Shown in pieces: positions 43,117 to 52,491 of a DNA stretch of 64,000 bases. The first letter of the stretch is position 1; every line of letters starts with the position of its first letter. Position numbers and translations under genes: made by a program. The stretch lies in NCBI RefSeq assembly GCF_003967575.1, contig NZ_BIFT01000002.1, positions 2,108,001-2,172,000 on the forward strand. The letters are read 5' to 3'. The notes beneath the pieces were generated by a model. It saw only the letters and a list, made by a program, of their open reading frames with translations. It did no database searches and had not been told where the DNA came from. The DNA comes from Dictyobacter alpinus (GTDB lineage: Bacteria > Chloroflexota > Ktedonobacteria > Ktedonobacterales > Ktedonobacteraceae).

Positions 43117-45621
43117 TCAGGCCTGATAGAGAATCAAGCAAGAGATACCAGGAACCTCTAGCAGGCTGGAAACCTGGCGTATGCCTTGCTCACTGATCAA
43201 CTCGCTGCTACCAACCAGTGTCCAGGTACCAGTTGGTATCTTGAGTGGAATTGTGGTAGTTGTAGGATTATAGATGACCAGAATCTGTTTCCAACTATCT
43301 TGATTGGCGTATGGACCAAGTTGAAAAATCAAGGTGCCAGATGGACTATCCATCAACTTCAGATGTGCCTGAATCTCCTCGGATGTCTGCATACGGAAGG
43401 CGGGATGGTTTTTGCGTAGACGAATAAGCCCTCTATAGTATTCAAAGACATCTTTATGGAATGCTTTCCGGGTCCAGTCGAATTGATTGACTGCATCACC
43501 CGCATTATAACTATTATCATTGCCACCTTTTGTACGGAGAAATTCTTCACCACCCTGGAAAAATGGGACTCCCTGTGATGTCATAATAATAGCCTGTGCC
43601 AGTTTATCCATCTTAATACGATCTGACTCGCTGGCCTGAGCATTACTGGCAGTGATTTTATCCCAGAGGGTGAAGTTGTCGTGGCTGGATACATAGTTGA
43701 TGCTTTCGGAAGGGTGGGCCGTAAAATCGAAGATGCTCCCAACCACACCGCGCTCCACCGCATCAACCAGACTGGGATCACCGGTTGCAAAGCCCTTTGC
43801 CTCGCGTGAAAAGACGCTGCCAGTGAGCGCATTACGTAGATTATCATTAAAGACCCCAATACCCAGATCCTGTTGTTTCCCCTTTAAAAGCAATTGTTGA
43901 TCTGGCAAGGCTGAAGCGCCTCCAGTCCATGGTTCACCATAGAGAAGCACATGAGGATTTTGCTTAAAAAGCTCTTGAGAGATCTGACGCATCGGTGCTA
44001 CTCCCAGCAACGCCATTAAATCAAAGCGGAAGCCATCGACGTGATATTCCTGCATCCAATAGATCAGCGAATCACGAATAAACTTCTGCACCATTGGACG
44101 CTCACTGGCAATCTCATTGCCAATTCCTGAACCATTGGTATACTGTCCAAAGGCATCGGTACGATAGTAATACTGTGGCACAATCTTATCGAAATCTGAA
44201 TCCATAATCGCAAAGGTGTGATTATAGACGACATCCATTACCACACCCAGTTGTTCATCATGGAGACTTTTAATCATCTGCTTATACTCAGTAATCCTGG
44301 CTGTTCCATGAGGTGTGGTTGCATATGCCCCTTCGGGTACATTATAGTTGCGTGGATCATAACCCCAGTTATATTGATACTCTTTAAACTCATCAACCGT
44401 GGCAAATTCATAGGCCGGTAGCACCTGAACATGCGTCACACCCAGATCACTCAAGCTACTGATGCCGGTCGAAAGTTGATCTGGACTACTGCTAGTACGC
44501 TCGGTGAAGGCCAGGAATTTTCCTCGATGAAGCATGCCTGAGCTTTCATGGATTGAGAAGTCGCGTATATGTAGTTCATAAATGATCGCGTCAACAGGAT
44601 TATTCAGCTGCACGGGCCGGTCATTCTCCCAACCCTCAGGCTGTGTTTTAGCCAGATCAACAATCATGGTTCTGCTTGCATTGACCGCCAGGGCCCGTGC
44701 ATATGGATCAACCACGGTATGGGTTTTTCCCTGGACCGTGATCAGGTAGAGGTAATACCAGTTTTCTAAGGAATTGGGAATACTGGCCAGCCATGTTCCC
44801 TGCTCGGCTCTCTGCATGGATATTTGTTGACTAATCGGACCAGTCTCGCTCTCAAAGAGAAGCAACTGTACATCGGGCGCCGTTGGAGCCCAGAGGCGAA
44901 AGTTGGTCCCATCTTCACTCAGAGTGCATCCCAGATCATTCCCATTATAGGTATAGCGTTCCGCGTTCAGGATCTTACGTGGAATAATTGGCACCTCTGA
45001 CATGCCATGTAATTTTAGCATCAACGTGTGGCTCACATCGGGAGTCGTAGCTAAGGTTATTGCTAATAGGTTTGTGGTCACATCAATAGCAGAAGGTAAG
45101 ATCGCATTAGGGGTATTAATAGAGTCATAGACCTGAGGTTGTTGCACCTGTACATCAAATGGCACATACGAAAAAGTGACTTCAGTATTGTCCGCAGGAA
45201 TACTCAAATTAATGTTTGTATGTGGGATTACATCGCTCCAACTATTATTAAAAGCTATCTTATAATGATACTCACCGGCAGGAAGGGTCGCCGTATATTG
45301 ATACAGATTAGGGTTTACTTCTTTCAGGAGTGTATGCTCATCCTCAGTATTCCAATTATTGGAGGCCCCCAAGAGTTTTTGTAGATCCCCAACCACCGTG
45401 GCATGATAGCTATGCGCGTTTTTAAGCGCAGCCACCTCAAGCTGCTGGCCGCTGGTCGTATCTGTGACGGTAACATTGCTCGTCGCATAAGGTAGAGGAA
45501 TGCCAGCAGTGAGTGCTACCAGCAGAGTTGTGTCATCATCCAGATATGCATTCATTAGCGAGGGCAAGTTTTTTTCTGAGCTGTTCACGTTAGTACCAAT
45601 CCTATAGAGTATATATTCCAT
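43117..45621 (-). CDS. pulA: type I pullulanase (GH13)
   Basis: About 834 residues. N-terminal strands include a CBM48-like segment (GCTLSEDGTNFRLWAPTAPD). The type I pullulanase mark YNWGYDPRNYNVPEG precedes the GH13 regions: I DVVYNHTF, II DGFRFDLMAL (nucleophile Asp about 534), III LLYGEPWTGG (acid Glu about 562) and IV NYVSSHDNFTLW (Asp about 648). It cuts alpha-1,6 links in pullulan, glycogen or limit dextrins. No signal peptide, so it is probably cytoplasmic and works on glycogen or imported dextrin. Start 45621 has GGGGAG 8 bases upstream; a 19-codon upstream extension to 45678 is less likely. Confidence 0.9.
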   Translation of the reverse strand: MEYILYRIGTNVNSSEKNLPSLMNAYLDDDTTLLVALTAGIPLPYATSNVTVTDTTSGQQLEVAALKNAHSYHATVVGDLQKLLGASNNWNTEDEHTLLKEVNPNLYQYTATLPAGEYHYKIAFNNSWSDVIPHTNINLSIPADNTEVTFSYVPFDVQVQQPQVYDSINTPNAILPSAIDVTTNLLAITLATTPDVSHTLMLKLHGMSEVPIIPRKILNAERYTYNGNDLGCTLSEDGTNFRLWAPTAPDVQLLLFESETGPISQQISMQRAEQGTWLASIPNSLENWYYLYLITVQGKTHTVVDPYARALAVNASRTMIVDLAKTQPEGWENDRPVQLNNPVDAIIYELHIRDFSIHESSGMLHRGKFLAFTERTSSSPDQLSTGISSLSDLGVTHVQVLPAYEFATVDEFKEYQYNWGYDPRNYNVPEGAYATTPHGTARITEYKQMIKSLHDEQLGVVMDVVYNHTFAIMDSDFDKIVPQYYYRTDAFGQYTNGSGIGNEIASERPMVQKFIRDSLIYWMQEYHVDGFRFDLMALLGVAPMRQISQELFKQNPHVLLYGEPWTGGASALPDQQLLLKGKQQDLGIGVFNDNLRNALTGSVFSREAKGFATGDPSLVDAVERGVVGSIFDFTAHPSESINYVSSHDNFTLWDKITASNAQASESDRIKMDKLAQAIIMTSQGVPFFQGGEEFLRTKGGNDNSYNAGDAVNQFDWTRKAFHKDVFEYYRGLIRLRKNHPAFRMQTSEEIQAHLKLMDSPSGTLIFQLGPYANQDSWKQILVIYNPTTTTIPLKIPTGTWTLVGSSELISEQGIRQVSSLLEVPGISCLILYQA

Positions 45622-45765
45622 ACCACTATCTCCCCTTTTCCTGCCAGGAGCAAGCCAGGTATGGTCATTTGGGCTCATCTACTAAAAGTATACCTACGGC
45701 CTGAAAAAGGCAAGTTTTGCACCATATAAGCAGGGCTTTTTCATGTTCCTTTTTGGCGTCTGCGA

Positions 45766-45845
45766 CGCCATCTTCTAGGTGTGGAGTGTGTGTGGTGCGC
45801 GGCTGCAGCCGCGCACCACACACACTCCACACCTAGAAGATGGCG
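45766..45845. repeat. 80-bp perfect palindrome
   Basis: Left arm 45766-45805 and right arm 45806-45845 are perfectly complementary over 40 bp with no loop. It lies between the pullulanase start (minus) and the tRNA promoter (plus), so it is not at the 3' end of either. It would form a long RNA hairpin if transcribed and a cruciform in DNA. Smaller hairpins (GGCGTC/GACGCC) flank it. Confidence 0.95.
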
Positions 45846-45923
45846 AGCGCCATGGGCGCGAGGTGTCAAAAATAAAATCTTATAGATAGCCAAAAGTTAG
45901 TAAAAAAAAAGTCCAAAAAAGTA

Positions 45924-45952
45924 TTGACAAAAAAAGCTCGAACGTTTATTAT
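45924..45952 (+). promoter_or_regulatory. tRNA-Asn promoter
   Basis: TTGACA at 45924-45929, a 17-base spacer and TATTAT at 45947-45952. This places the transcript start about 15 bases before the tRNA. Confidence 0.85.
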
Positions 45953-45975
45953 TATTTTCATCAAAGAGCACACAT

Positions 45976-46050
45976 TCCTCGATAGCTCAATGGTAGAGCA
46001 ATCGGCTGTTAACCGATCGGTTATAGGTTCGAGTCCTATTCGGGGAGCCA
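45976..46050 (+). tRNA. trnN: tRNA-Asn (anticodon GTT), CCA encoded
   Basis: A full cloverleaf can be drawn. The acceptor TCCTCGA pairs with TCGGGGA (one T-G pair). The D-loop is AGCTCAATGGTAGAGC, the anticodon arm has loop CTGTTAA with anticodon GTT, and the T-arm is TAGGTTCGAGTCCTA. Discriminator G and CCA are encoded. It is a single-gene transcript with its own promoter and terminator. Confidence 0.97.
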
Positions 46051-46054
46051 CCAG

Positions 46055-46089
46055 AAAAGGACCACTTCATCAAGTGGTCCTTTTCTTTT
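46055..46089 (+). terminator. rho-independent terminator of the tRNA
   Basis: A perfect 13-bp stem (46055-46067 with 46072-46084), 4-base loop, and a T-rich tract (TTTTCTTTT) overlapping the stem end. It also lies next to the stop of the convergent M20 peptidase gene. Confidence 0.92.
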
Positions 46090-46108
46090 ATCCTACAAAC
46101 CTGTCCCC

Positions 46109-47335
46109 TTAATGGGTTCCCTCATCTTTAACGCACCAGGCTGCAATAATTTGCTCCAATTTTTCCTGGCCGCTCAAAAAATGTTCAACAGGAATGCTCT
46201 CATTTGGCTGGTGTGCCTCGGACAGAGCGCCAGGGCCACAGATATACGAGTTGATACCCAGGTGCTGGAAGTTACCTGCATCGGTCCCATAAGGAGCACC
46301 ATGCACTACCTGCTTCTCCATCACACGACTGAGCAAGGCGCTTAATGAACTCTGCATTGGTGATTTCATTGGTGGAGTCGAATGAAGATTTTCAATAACC
46401 ACATCACAGTCCGGCGCAAACTCGCGCATCTTACGGGCAACTCTATCTTCGATGCGCTCCTTTAAGGTACCAATGATCTCCTCTGAACTATCGCCTGGCG
46501 AGACACGCAGACTCATTTTTAAGCGACAGGTGTCGGCGATCATATTGCCAGCCAGACCCCCATTGATGATACCGCAGTTAAAGGCCGAAGGAGGGCATTC
46601 GGGGAAGAGTTCGATATTCTCGGCTGTAATCCGTTCCTCAAGTTCCGTGTCGATCTCAGAGATAATGCGAATCACATCGCCCATCTTCTCAATCGCGTTC
46701 AAGCCTTTTTTAGGCACGCTGCTATGGCCACCTTTACCGTGTACCACCAGATCAAAGGTCGCGTATCCTTTATGAGCTGGAAAAATCTCAAAGTCGGTCG
46801 GCTCACCGATCAAGGCCACTTCAGGCATTGGTAGCGTCTCTTTAAAGAACTGTGGCAGGATCTTGATTAATTTACCGGAACCCTGGCCCGCTACCTCTTC
46901 ATCATAGGTAAAAATAAAGAGCAGAGGTCGTTTGAAGTCCTGTTGTTGTTTTATTACCTGCTTAGCCGCGACCAGTGCCTGGGCCATCGCAATCTTCATA
47001 TCGGCCGTACCACGCCCATAGATGCGCTTGCCATCGGTCTGCATTACCCGTGGATTTGTTTTCCAACCTGGTTGACCATCAAAAGGAACCACATCAATAT
47101 GTCCCGAGATCATCAGGCCATTACTTACCGCAGGACCATACCAGGCCAGCACAGAGGCTTTGTCAACGCCATCCACCTGATCTACAATTACCTTTACATT
47201 AAAGCCCATCTCTTTTAGATAGCCCTCAAGATAATGCACTGCCTCTAGATTACTATGTGCGCTGACCGTATCAAAGCCGATCAACTGGCGCGAAACTTCC
47301 CATAATTCGCTTTGTTGGATCTCTGTATTACTCAC
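46109..47335 (-). CDS. M20 family metallopeptidase, ArgE/DapE-like deacylase
   Basis: About 408 residues. Metal ligands and catalytic residues are in SGHIDVVPFDGQ, GRGTADMK, TYDEEVAGQG (catalytic Glu pair) and IGEPTDF; a dimerisation lid domain begins at KGYATFDLVVHGKGGHSS. This is a di-zinc N-acyl-amino-acid hydrolase, nearest to acetylornithine deacetylase, but no arginine-synthesis genes flank it. The start is uncertain: GTG 47335 fits the family N-terminus (ELWEVSRQLIGFDTVS), while an ATG at 47452 would add 39 non-conserved residues. Divergent from the WYL regulator. Confidence 0.88.
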   Translation of the reverse strand: MSNTEIQQSELWEVSRQLIGFDTVSAHSNLEAVHYLEGYLKEMGFNVKVIVDQVDGVDKASVLAWYGPAVSNGLMISGHIDVVPFDGQPGWKTNPRVMQTDGKRIYGRGTADMKIAMAQALVAAKQVIKQQQDFKRPLLFIFTYDEEVAGQGSGKLIKILPQFFKETLPMPEVALIGEPTDFEIFPAHKGYATFDLVVHGKGGHSSVPKKGLNAIEKMGDVIRIISEIDTELEERITAENIELFPECPPSAFNCGIINGGLAGNMIADTCRLKMSLRVSPGDSSEEIIGTLKERIEDRVARKMREFAPDCDVVIENLHSTPPMKSPMQSSLSALLSRVMEKQVVHGAPYGTDAGNFQHLGINSYICGPGALSEAHQPNESIPVEHFLSGQEKLEQIIAAWCVKDEGTH

Positions 47336-47511
47336 GTATATATTCCATCCTTTAAAAGATATGCGGGCTTGCATCCTTGATAATAGTAACACACTCGATA
47401 AATACAAGCATAGTTGCTTAAACTCTGGATCATTCATGACATTAGTTGTCATATTTGTAGGTTAGAGTTAAGATTGTAAAGATACAAGTATGCCAGTGCA
47501 GGGAGTATACT

Positions 47512-48468
47512 ATGCGTGCAGATCGCCTGTTATCTATTATGTTGCTCTTGCAAGTATACCGCAAGATGACCGCCCATGAATTGGCGCGGCGACTGGAGGT
47601 GTCTGAGCGTACCATCCATAGAGATATGGAGGCGCTCAGTATTTCTGGCATCCCAGTCGTAGCCGAGCGTGGAACGGGTGGCGGTTGGAGCTTGCTCGAA
47701 GAATATCGGACCAATCTGACTGGCCTGACCGAGCCAGAGATCCAGTCTCTTTTCCTGGCCCAGCCCTCGCATCTCTTAAATGATCTGGGCTTACATAAAG
47801 CCTCTGAGGCGGCCCTGATCAAATTGTTAGCTGTACTACCTGCCATCCAGCGCAGAGACGCCGAGTATGTCAGTCAGCGCATCCATATTGATGCCAGTGG
47901 CTGGCATAACCGCGAAGAGGCTATTCCGGCCCTCCCATTTCTCCAGCAGGCGCTATGGCAAGGCTGCAAGATATGCTTCACCTATTTACGTGGTGATAAC
48001 TGTGTAGAGCGCCTGGCCGATCCTCTCGGCTTAGTGGCCAAGGGCAACACCTGGTATTTTGTGGCCGCCATAGATGAACAGATACGCAGTTATCGTGTAT
48101 CCCGTATCCAGTCTGTTCAACTGCTAGAGCAAGTAGCCGTACGTCCACCTGATTTTGATCTGGCTGCCTTCTGGGCCCAATCCTCAAAGAATTTCACGTC
48201 TACCTTGCGCTGCTACCACTCCAGTGTGCGCGTAGCCCCTGAAGCCCTGCCACGTGTCTATGGATCCAGTCGACTATTCAGGATCGAGCAAACAGAGATC
48301 GTTGATACGCAGGGCTGGACCACCCTGCATCTGCGCTTCGATAATGATAGCGAGGCATGTGCCTTCATCCTGAGTTTTGGTGCTCAAGTCGAAGTGCTTG
48401 AACCTGTTGCATTGAAACAGCAGATCATTGAACTCGCCGAAACCGTCCTTGCGCACTATAAACAATAG
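47512..48468 (+). CDS. YafY-type HTH/WYL-domain transcriptional regulator
   Basis: 318 residues. N-terminal helix-turn-helix MTAHELARRLEVSERTIHRDMEALSISGIPV, then a WYL domain (about 145-225) with the core PLGLVAKGNTWYFVA (WYF in place of WYL) and SYRVSRIQSV, then a WCX-like C-terminal extension. WYL proteins sense nucleic acids or nucleotides and repress stress or defence genes. It is divergent from the M20 gene, 176 bases apart, and might control it; that is inference. Confidence 0.9.
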   Translation: MRADRLLSIMLLLQVYRKMTAHELARRLEVSERTIHRDMEALSISGIPVVAERGTGGGWSLLEEYRTNLTGLTEPEIQSLFLAQPSHLLNDLGLHKASEAALIKLLAVLPAIQRRDAEYVSQRIHIDASGWHNREEAIPALPFLQQALWQGCKICFTYLRGDNCVERLADPLGLVAKGNTWYFVAAIDEQIRSYRVSRIQSVQLLEQVAVRPPDFDLAAFWAQSSKNFTSTLRCYHSSVRVAPEALPRVYGSSRLFRIEQTEIVDTQGWTTLHLRFDNDSEACAFILSFGAQVEVLEPVALKQQIIELAETVLAHYKQ

Positions 48469-48639
48469 GTGTGGCAGTATGTAATCAGAGCCGCCGTAAT
48501 CGAACCTGGACAGCCCTTGTTACATTTTTGGTAAACTGCTCGTATCCGCAATTAAAGACTATTTTTGCTATAACAAAGTATAATTTCTATACCCGACAAA
48601 ACGATAGTACTTGTAAAGGAGCAGTATATCGATACCCAA

Positions 48640-49029
48640 ATGAAAACATTAAATATCCGTACCCAGAAAAAAGACGAAATCAAAGATATCACCGACACAG
48701 TTGAAGAATATGTACAGCAATCAAAAAATGATAGCGGTATGTGCATACTCTTTGTTTCCCATACCACCTGTGCCATTACAACAGCAGACCTTGATCCCGG
48801 TACGGACCTGGATTTTCTGAATGCCCTGAGAGCTATCCAACCCGATCTCAACTATCGCCATCCCCATGATCCAGAACATGCGCCCGACCATATCCTATCA
48901 TCTTTAATCGGGCCTTCTCTGGTCATCCCTTATACCAATCGTCGCCTGCTACTTGGTATCTGGCAAAGGATCGTGCTAGTCGAGCTCGATGGCCCCAGGC
49001 AACGAACTGTACAAATATCCTGCCTATAA
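48640..49029 (+). CDS. yjbQ: YjbQ family (UPF0047) protein
   Basis: 129 residues with the full family pattern: HTTCAITTADLDPGTDLDFL, RHPHDPEHAPDHILSSLIG, and LLLGIWQRIVLVELDGPRQR. YjbQ proteins are small hexameric proteins with a metal-like His/Asp site and weak thiamine-phosphate synthase activity; the true role is unknown. The nearest ribosome site, AAAGGAG, is 18 bases before the ATG, which is too far; no nearer start codon fits the frame. Confidence 0.92.
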   Translation: MKTLNIRTQKKDEIKDITDTVEEYVQQSKNDSGMCILFVSHTTCAITTADLDPGTDLDFLNALRAIQPDLNYRHPHDPEHAPDHILSSLIGPSLVIPYTNRRLLLGIWQRIVLVELDGPRQRTVQISCL

Positions 49030-49038
49030 CAAAATATG

Positions 49039-49181
49039 AGAAGCAGGGGTGCAGGAGATAGCAATCCCCTGACTTGGGTTCCAGGGCTACGCCTTGAGCC
49101 CCCCAGAAGCAGGGGTGCAGGCCTGACTGGGTTCCAGGGCACAGCCCTGGTTCTTCCCCCCTCTCTCTCTCGCGTAGCGGG
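49039..49181. repeat. two tandem copies of a G/C-rich dispersed repeat
   Basis: The unit starts AGAAGCAGGGGTGCAGG at 49039 and again at 49105. Both then have a CTGAC-TGGGTTCCAGGGC part. The second ends CCCCCC, a CT run and CGCGTAGCGGG. A third copy lies at 57727-57815. Each unit contains short G/C hairpins. Confidence 0.7.
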
Positions 49182-49203
49182 CTTATCATCAGTATCTTGC
49201 AAT

Positions 49204-49256
49204 TTTTGCTATGTATATCTCTTGTTTATGTTAAACAAGAGATATACATAGCAAAA
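49204..49256. terminator. 25-bp perfect inverted repeat
   Basis: Arms 49204-49228 and 49232-49256 are perfectly complementary with a 3-base loop. It lies downstream of YjbQ and upstream of the methyltransferase, both on plus. The remaining stretch 49257-49461 holds small hairpins around AAAGGCTTCGCCTTT but no supported gene. Confidence 0.75.
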
Positions 49257-49461
49257 CACCCTCTTATGATTTTAGCGCTATATTAATGTTTTTTTGATGA
49301 AATTTACATATGATTTTTGCATGTAGGGCCTTATAATCTTTACAGTAAAAACGTGTAGTATGTATGCTATCACGAAAGGCTTCGCCTTTATGTTTGGATT
49401 TCGGCCTGGCAAACAGGCAACTAGCGACCGGGCTGTTTGGGGTGTAGCAGGGGGAAAAGGA

Positions 49462-50271
49462 ATGTTGTCAGGATCTTCAAGCATACCTTATAGATGTTCT
49501 AAAAATGCCAATGAAATAAAGCGCCTGGATTTTCAGCACTTTATTTTGCGTACAGCGCTGGGTGGCAATTATCTGGCCCCGATTGGAGTCACGCAGCAGC
49601 CACATATGATTTTAGATGTTGGTAGTGGGACAAATTTTTGGGGCTGTGAAATAGCCCGCGATTTTCCTGAAACAAAAATTTATGGGCTGGATATAGAACT
49701 CGTCACACGGGCAGACATGCCTGCGAATTATCGCCTGATTCAAGGCGATATACGGCAGGATTTGCCGTTTGCGCCAGGTACATTTGACTATATCCATCAG
49801 CGTTTCCTGATCAGTTCTCTTACCGCTCAGGAATGGCCTATAGTTATAAGCAGGCTATTACACATTGCTATTCCTGGAGGATGGATCGAGCTGGTTGATG
49901 CCAGTGGTGAGCAGCTTACATCCATGGGACCCATGACCGCCCAGCTCATGGAGAATATGGCTCAACTGGCAACTATGAATCGCAGTGAGCTTCTTCCGGC
50001 CAGTGCCATTGATGAATTATTGCAGGCGGCTGGCGCGATCAATGTGCATAAAAAGGTAGTAAAATTGCCTGTGGGCAAATGGGGTGGCCGTATTGGCTCG
50101 CTTATGGCAACGAATCTCACGGCTGTCTTGCAGTCATTTAAAGAAGTATGCATGGCCTACTTTCATTATAGTTCTGATTACTTTGACGGCTGTTTGAGTT
50201 CAGCGATGCAAGAGTGGGATGAATATCATCTGCAATATCCAATTTATATATGTTTTGGGCAGAAGCTATGA
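49462..50271 (+). CDS. class I SAM-dependent methyltransferase
   Basis: About 269 residues. Motif I ILDVGSGTNFWGCEIA binds SAM, motif II ends YGLDIE, and later RLIQGDIRQDLPF, TFDYIHQRFL and PGGWIELVDAS follow the class I order. The methyl acceptor is unknown. The start at 49462 has AGGGGG 7 bases upstream; the frame runs on to 49360, but those 34 codons come from a hairpin-rich repeat-like stretch with no ribosome site. It is followed by an APH-like kinase 61 bases away. Confidence 0.85.
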   Translation: MLSGSSSIPYRCSKNANEIKRLDFQHFILRTALGGNYLAPIGVTQQPHMILDVGSGTNFWGCEIARDFPETKIYGLDIELVTRADMPANYRLIQGDIRQDLPFAPGTFDYIHQRFLISSLTAQEWPIVISRLLHIAIPGGWIELVDASGEQLTSMGPMTAQLMENMAQLATMNRSELLPASAIDELLQAAGAINVHKKVVKLPVGKWGGRIGSLMATNLTAVLQSFKEVCMAYFHYSSDYFDGCLSSAMQEWDEYHLQYPIYICFGQKL

Positions 50272-50332
50272 TATTATAGATCAAAATAGCAGATAGTATC
50301 ATAACAAATAAAAAGAATGCAGGTTTCGTTTT

Positions 50333-51244
50333 GTGGAAGAGCAAGCGATAAGTGATCTGGTCAGGGATGTATTGGACGTTGATGTACTAGCGGTCAGGCA
50401 TATGAATTTTGGGCATAATAGCCTGACGTATGATGTACAGTTGCCTGAGCGGCATATAATGGTGCGTACGCATCATAATGCTTCTGTTTTTGCGCATACT
50501 GAGCGCAACATCACGCTTCTGGCGCGATTGGGTCTTCCAGTTCCCCATATAATTACTACTGACCTGACAATGACACATGTCCCGTTTGGCTACATGTTGC
50601 TGGATAAAATTCCTGGTCGTGATCTGCGCTACGAGCTGGCTGCAATGAGTCATGAGCAGATGACGGTGTTGGCGCAACAGATTGTCTCGTTTCAGCACAA
50701 AGTGATGGCGCTCGCGCCTGGACGTGGTTATGGATTTGTTGCGATTGGTGGAGAGGGTCCTTATGCCTCATGGCTACAGTTGATAAAAGACGCCGTGTAT
50801 AAGTCGCTGTCGGTTGTGCGTCAAGGTCCTCTTGGAGAGAAGATGCCAGATATCGGCAACAAGCTCAGCCAGTTTGAGGCTTATCTTGAGCATGTTCCTC
50901 CCACCTGTTTTCTTGATGATCTGACCACCAAAAATGTTTTGATCCAGCATGGCCGCTTGCAAGGCTGTATAGACTTTGACTGTGTCTGCTACGGAGATCC
51001 TCTATTCAATCTCAGCCTGACACAGACCGGCGTATTGAGTGATGTGGGAGAACCTGGACTTTTCTATGTAGAAGAGCTATGCCGTTGCTGGCAGATAACG
51101 GAGCAGCAGCGGCAGGTTGTTAATTTTTATTCAGCCATCCATGCCATCGACTTCTTGAAATTTCAATTTGAAGATCCTGGGGAGGGTCATGGATTATGGA
51201 CGGAGCGTATGTTGAAAGCTATCAATAGCTGGCTAGAATTGTAG
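50333..51244 (+). CDS. APH-family phosphotransferase with altered catalytic loop
   Basis: 303 residues from a GTG start with a weak ribosome site. The APH fold is seen in the N-lobe (HIMVRTHHNASVFAHTERNI, YMLLDKIPGRDL) and the C-lobe (FLDDLTTKNVLIQ, CIDFDCVCYGDPLFNLS). The usual His of HxDxxxxN is Leu here (Leu-Asp-Asp-Leu-Thr-Thr-Lys-Asn), while the catalytic Asp, Asn and Mg-binding Asp remain, so it is probably active. Substrate unknown. It may be co-transcribed with the methyltransferase and converges with another APH gene. Confidence 0.8.
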   Translation: MEEQAISDLVRDVLDVDVLAVRHMNFGHNSLTYDVQLPERHIMVRTHHNASVFAHTERNITLLARLGLPVPHIITTDLTMTHVPFGYMLLDKIPGRDLRYELAAMSHEQMTVLAQQIVSFQHKVMALAPGRGYGFVAIGGEGPYASWLQLIKDAVYKSLSVVRQGPLGEKMPDIGNKLSQFEAYLEHVPPTCFLDDLTTKNVLIQHGRLQGCIDFDCVCYGDPLFNLSLTQTGVLSDVGEPGLFYVEELCRCWQITEQQRQVVNFYSAIHAIDFLKFQFEDPGEGHGLWTERMLKAINSWLEL

Positions 51245-51287
51245 CTCTGCTTCCTGGCAGCCAATCCCAACCAGCCTGTGGCTGAAC

Positions 51288-52076
51288 TTAAAGATAAGGC
51301 TGAAGATTTTTTATTTGCCCAGGCAGAGCCGCAATCTCGCGTTGATAGTTGACCAGATGTTCTTCCGCCAGCATCTTTTGGAAGGCTTGATCACCAGCCT
51401 CGGCACGTGTGATGATCAGATTACACAGATGTTGTAGCCGTTCTTCCACCATCAACAGCACTGACATTGGTTCGATTGAGCCATAGGTCGTACAAAAAAG
51501 CTTCAAACGCCTGGCCTGGACCTCTGGTTCTAGCAAACCAGTCGAGCGTAGTTCATCGTCACCGCTATGCAGCAATGGCACAAAACGATACGCCGCATAC
51601 GCCAGATCCCATACCCGTGGTCCAGGACCAGCCGTATCAAAATCAATCAAAGCCACCGGAATATTGTTCCGAAAAACCATATTATATGGAGCCACATCAT
51701 TGTGACAGATCACCTCATGTCTGGTCACATCCGCATAGGTAATCTGCCATTGAGCCTCCTGCGGCGATACATAATACGTTGTAATAGCGTGGAACTCTCG
51801 CAGCATATCCGCTATCTTTGTCAGAGCCTCATCAGACCAGAACGCAGGTGGTAAAGGATAATGTCCCACCGCGCCAGCAATAAAAGATAATATTTCACGC
51901 CCTTGTGAATCTATACCCAGAAAGCGTGGTGCCGCCGCAAAGCCGTTGCCCTCAAGGTGGAGAAGCAAGTGATGTACCGTCGAACTCCACGGACCCATTG
52001 TGCGCCGCACCGTCTCCCCAATCCGAATCACCCGCGACACATTACCGCCCGCCAGCACTATTTCCTCTTCACCCAT
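51288..52076 (-). CDS. APH-family phosphotransferase
   Basis: About 262 residues. The catalytic loop ICHNDVAPYNMVF (near residues 118-130) and Mg-binding VALIDFDTAGPGPRVWDLAY are canonical. N-lobe GNVSRVIRIGETVRR contains the ATP-binding strand pair. The HNDVAPYN form is typical of a common bacterial branch of unknown substrate. The start at 52076 has GGAG 6 bases upstream; 52091 and 52175 are alternatives with weaker signals. It converges with the APH gene at 50333 but is not a close copy of it. Confidence 0.85.
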   Translation of the reverse strand: MGEEEIVLAGGNVSRVIRIGETVRRTMGPWSSTVHHLLLHLEGNGFAAAPRFLGIDSQGREILSFIAGAVGHYPLPPAFWSDEALTKIADMLREFHAITTYYVSPQEAQWQITYADVTRHEVICHNDVAPYNMVFRNNIPVALIDFDTAGPGPRVWDLAYAAYRFVPLLHSGDDELRSTGLLEPEVQARRLKLFCTTYGSIEPMSVLLMVEERLQHLCNLIITRAEAGDQAFQKMLAEEHLVNYQREIAALPGQIKNLQPYL

Positions 52077-52491
52077 AATTTCTCCATTCATAAACTTCCC
52101 ACAAACAAAGCCCGCAACCATTATCATACCCCAGTCCACCCCATGCTTCCACCTTGCTGTGATCTGCCGTTGCACAAAAAAGACATTTGATCAAAGTACA
52201 ATGTACTACGTCTGAAATAATAGCTCCTATTTTTTGTATTTTTCTACAAAATAGTAGTAAAATTGTTTTATAGGATAAGAAGATAGATCTTCATATGTGA
52301 ATAATGTCCACCATCCGGCGCCATTATAACAAGATTGGCCCTCGGAAATATTGATGATTTTGAAATAATATGATACCTTCATTAGTTGAGGCGTATTAAG
52401 CTCTTGCGTCGGCTATCCTGAGAAGACTTTGGCACTAACAGAGATTTGTGGCTAACAAAGCAGATATGGATCTGAAAGAGGAGCGTGTGGC
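52077..52491. other. intergenic region between divergent genes
   Basis: About 415 bases, A/T-rich around 52200-52400, between the APH gene (minus) and the second BTAD regulator (plus). No convincing -35/-10 pair, RNA or small gene seen. Confidence 0.4.

Noticed and set aside
49360..49461. N-terminal 34 codons of the methyltransferase frame
   Set aside because: They come from a hairpin-rich repeat-like stretch with no ribosome site; the ATG at 49462 has one and the family domain begins after it.
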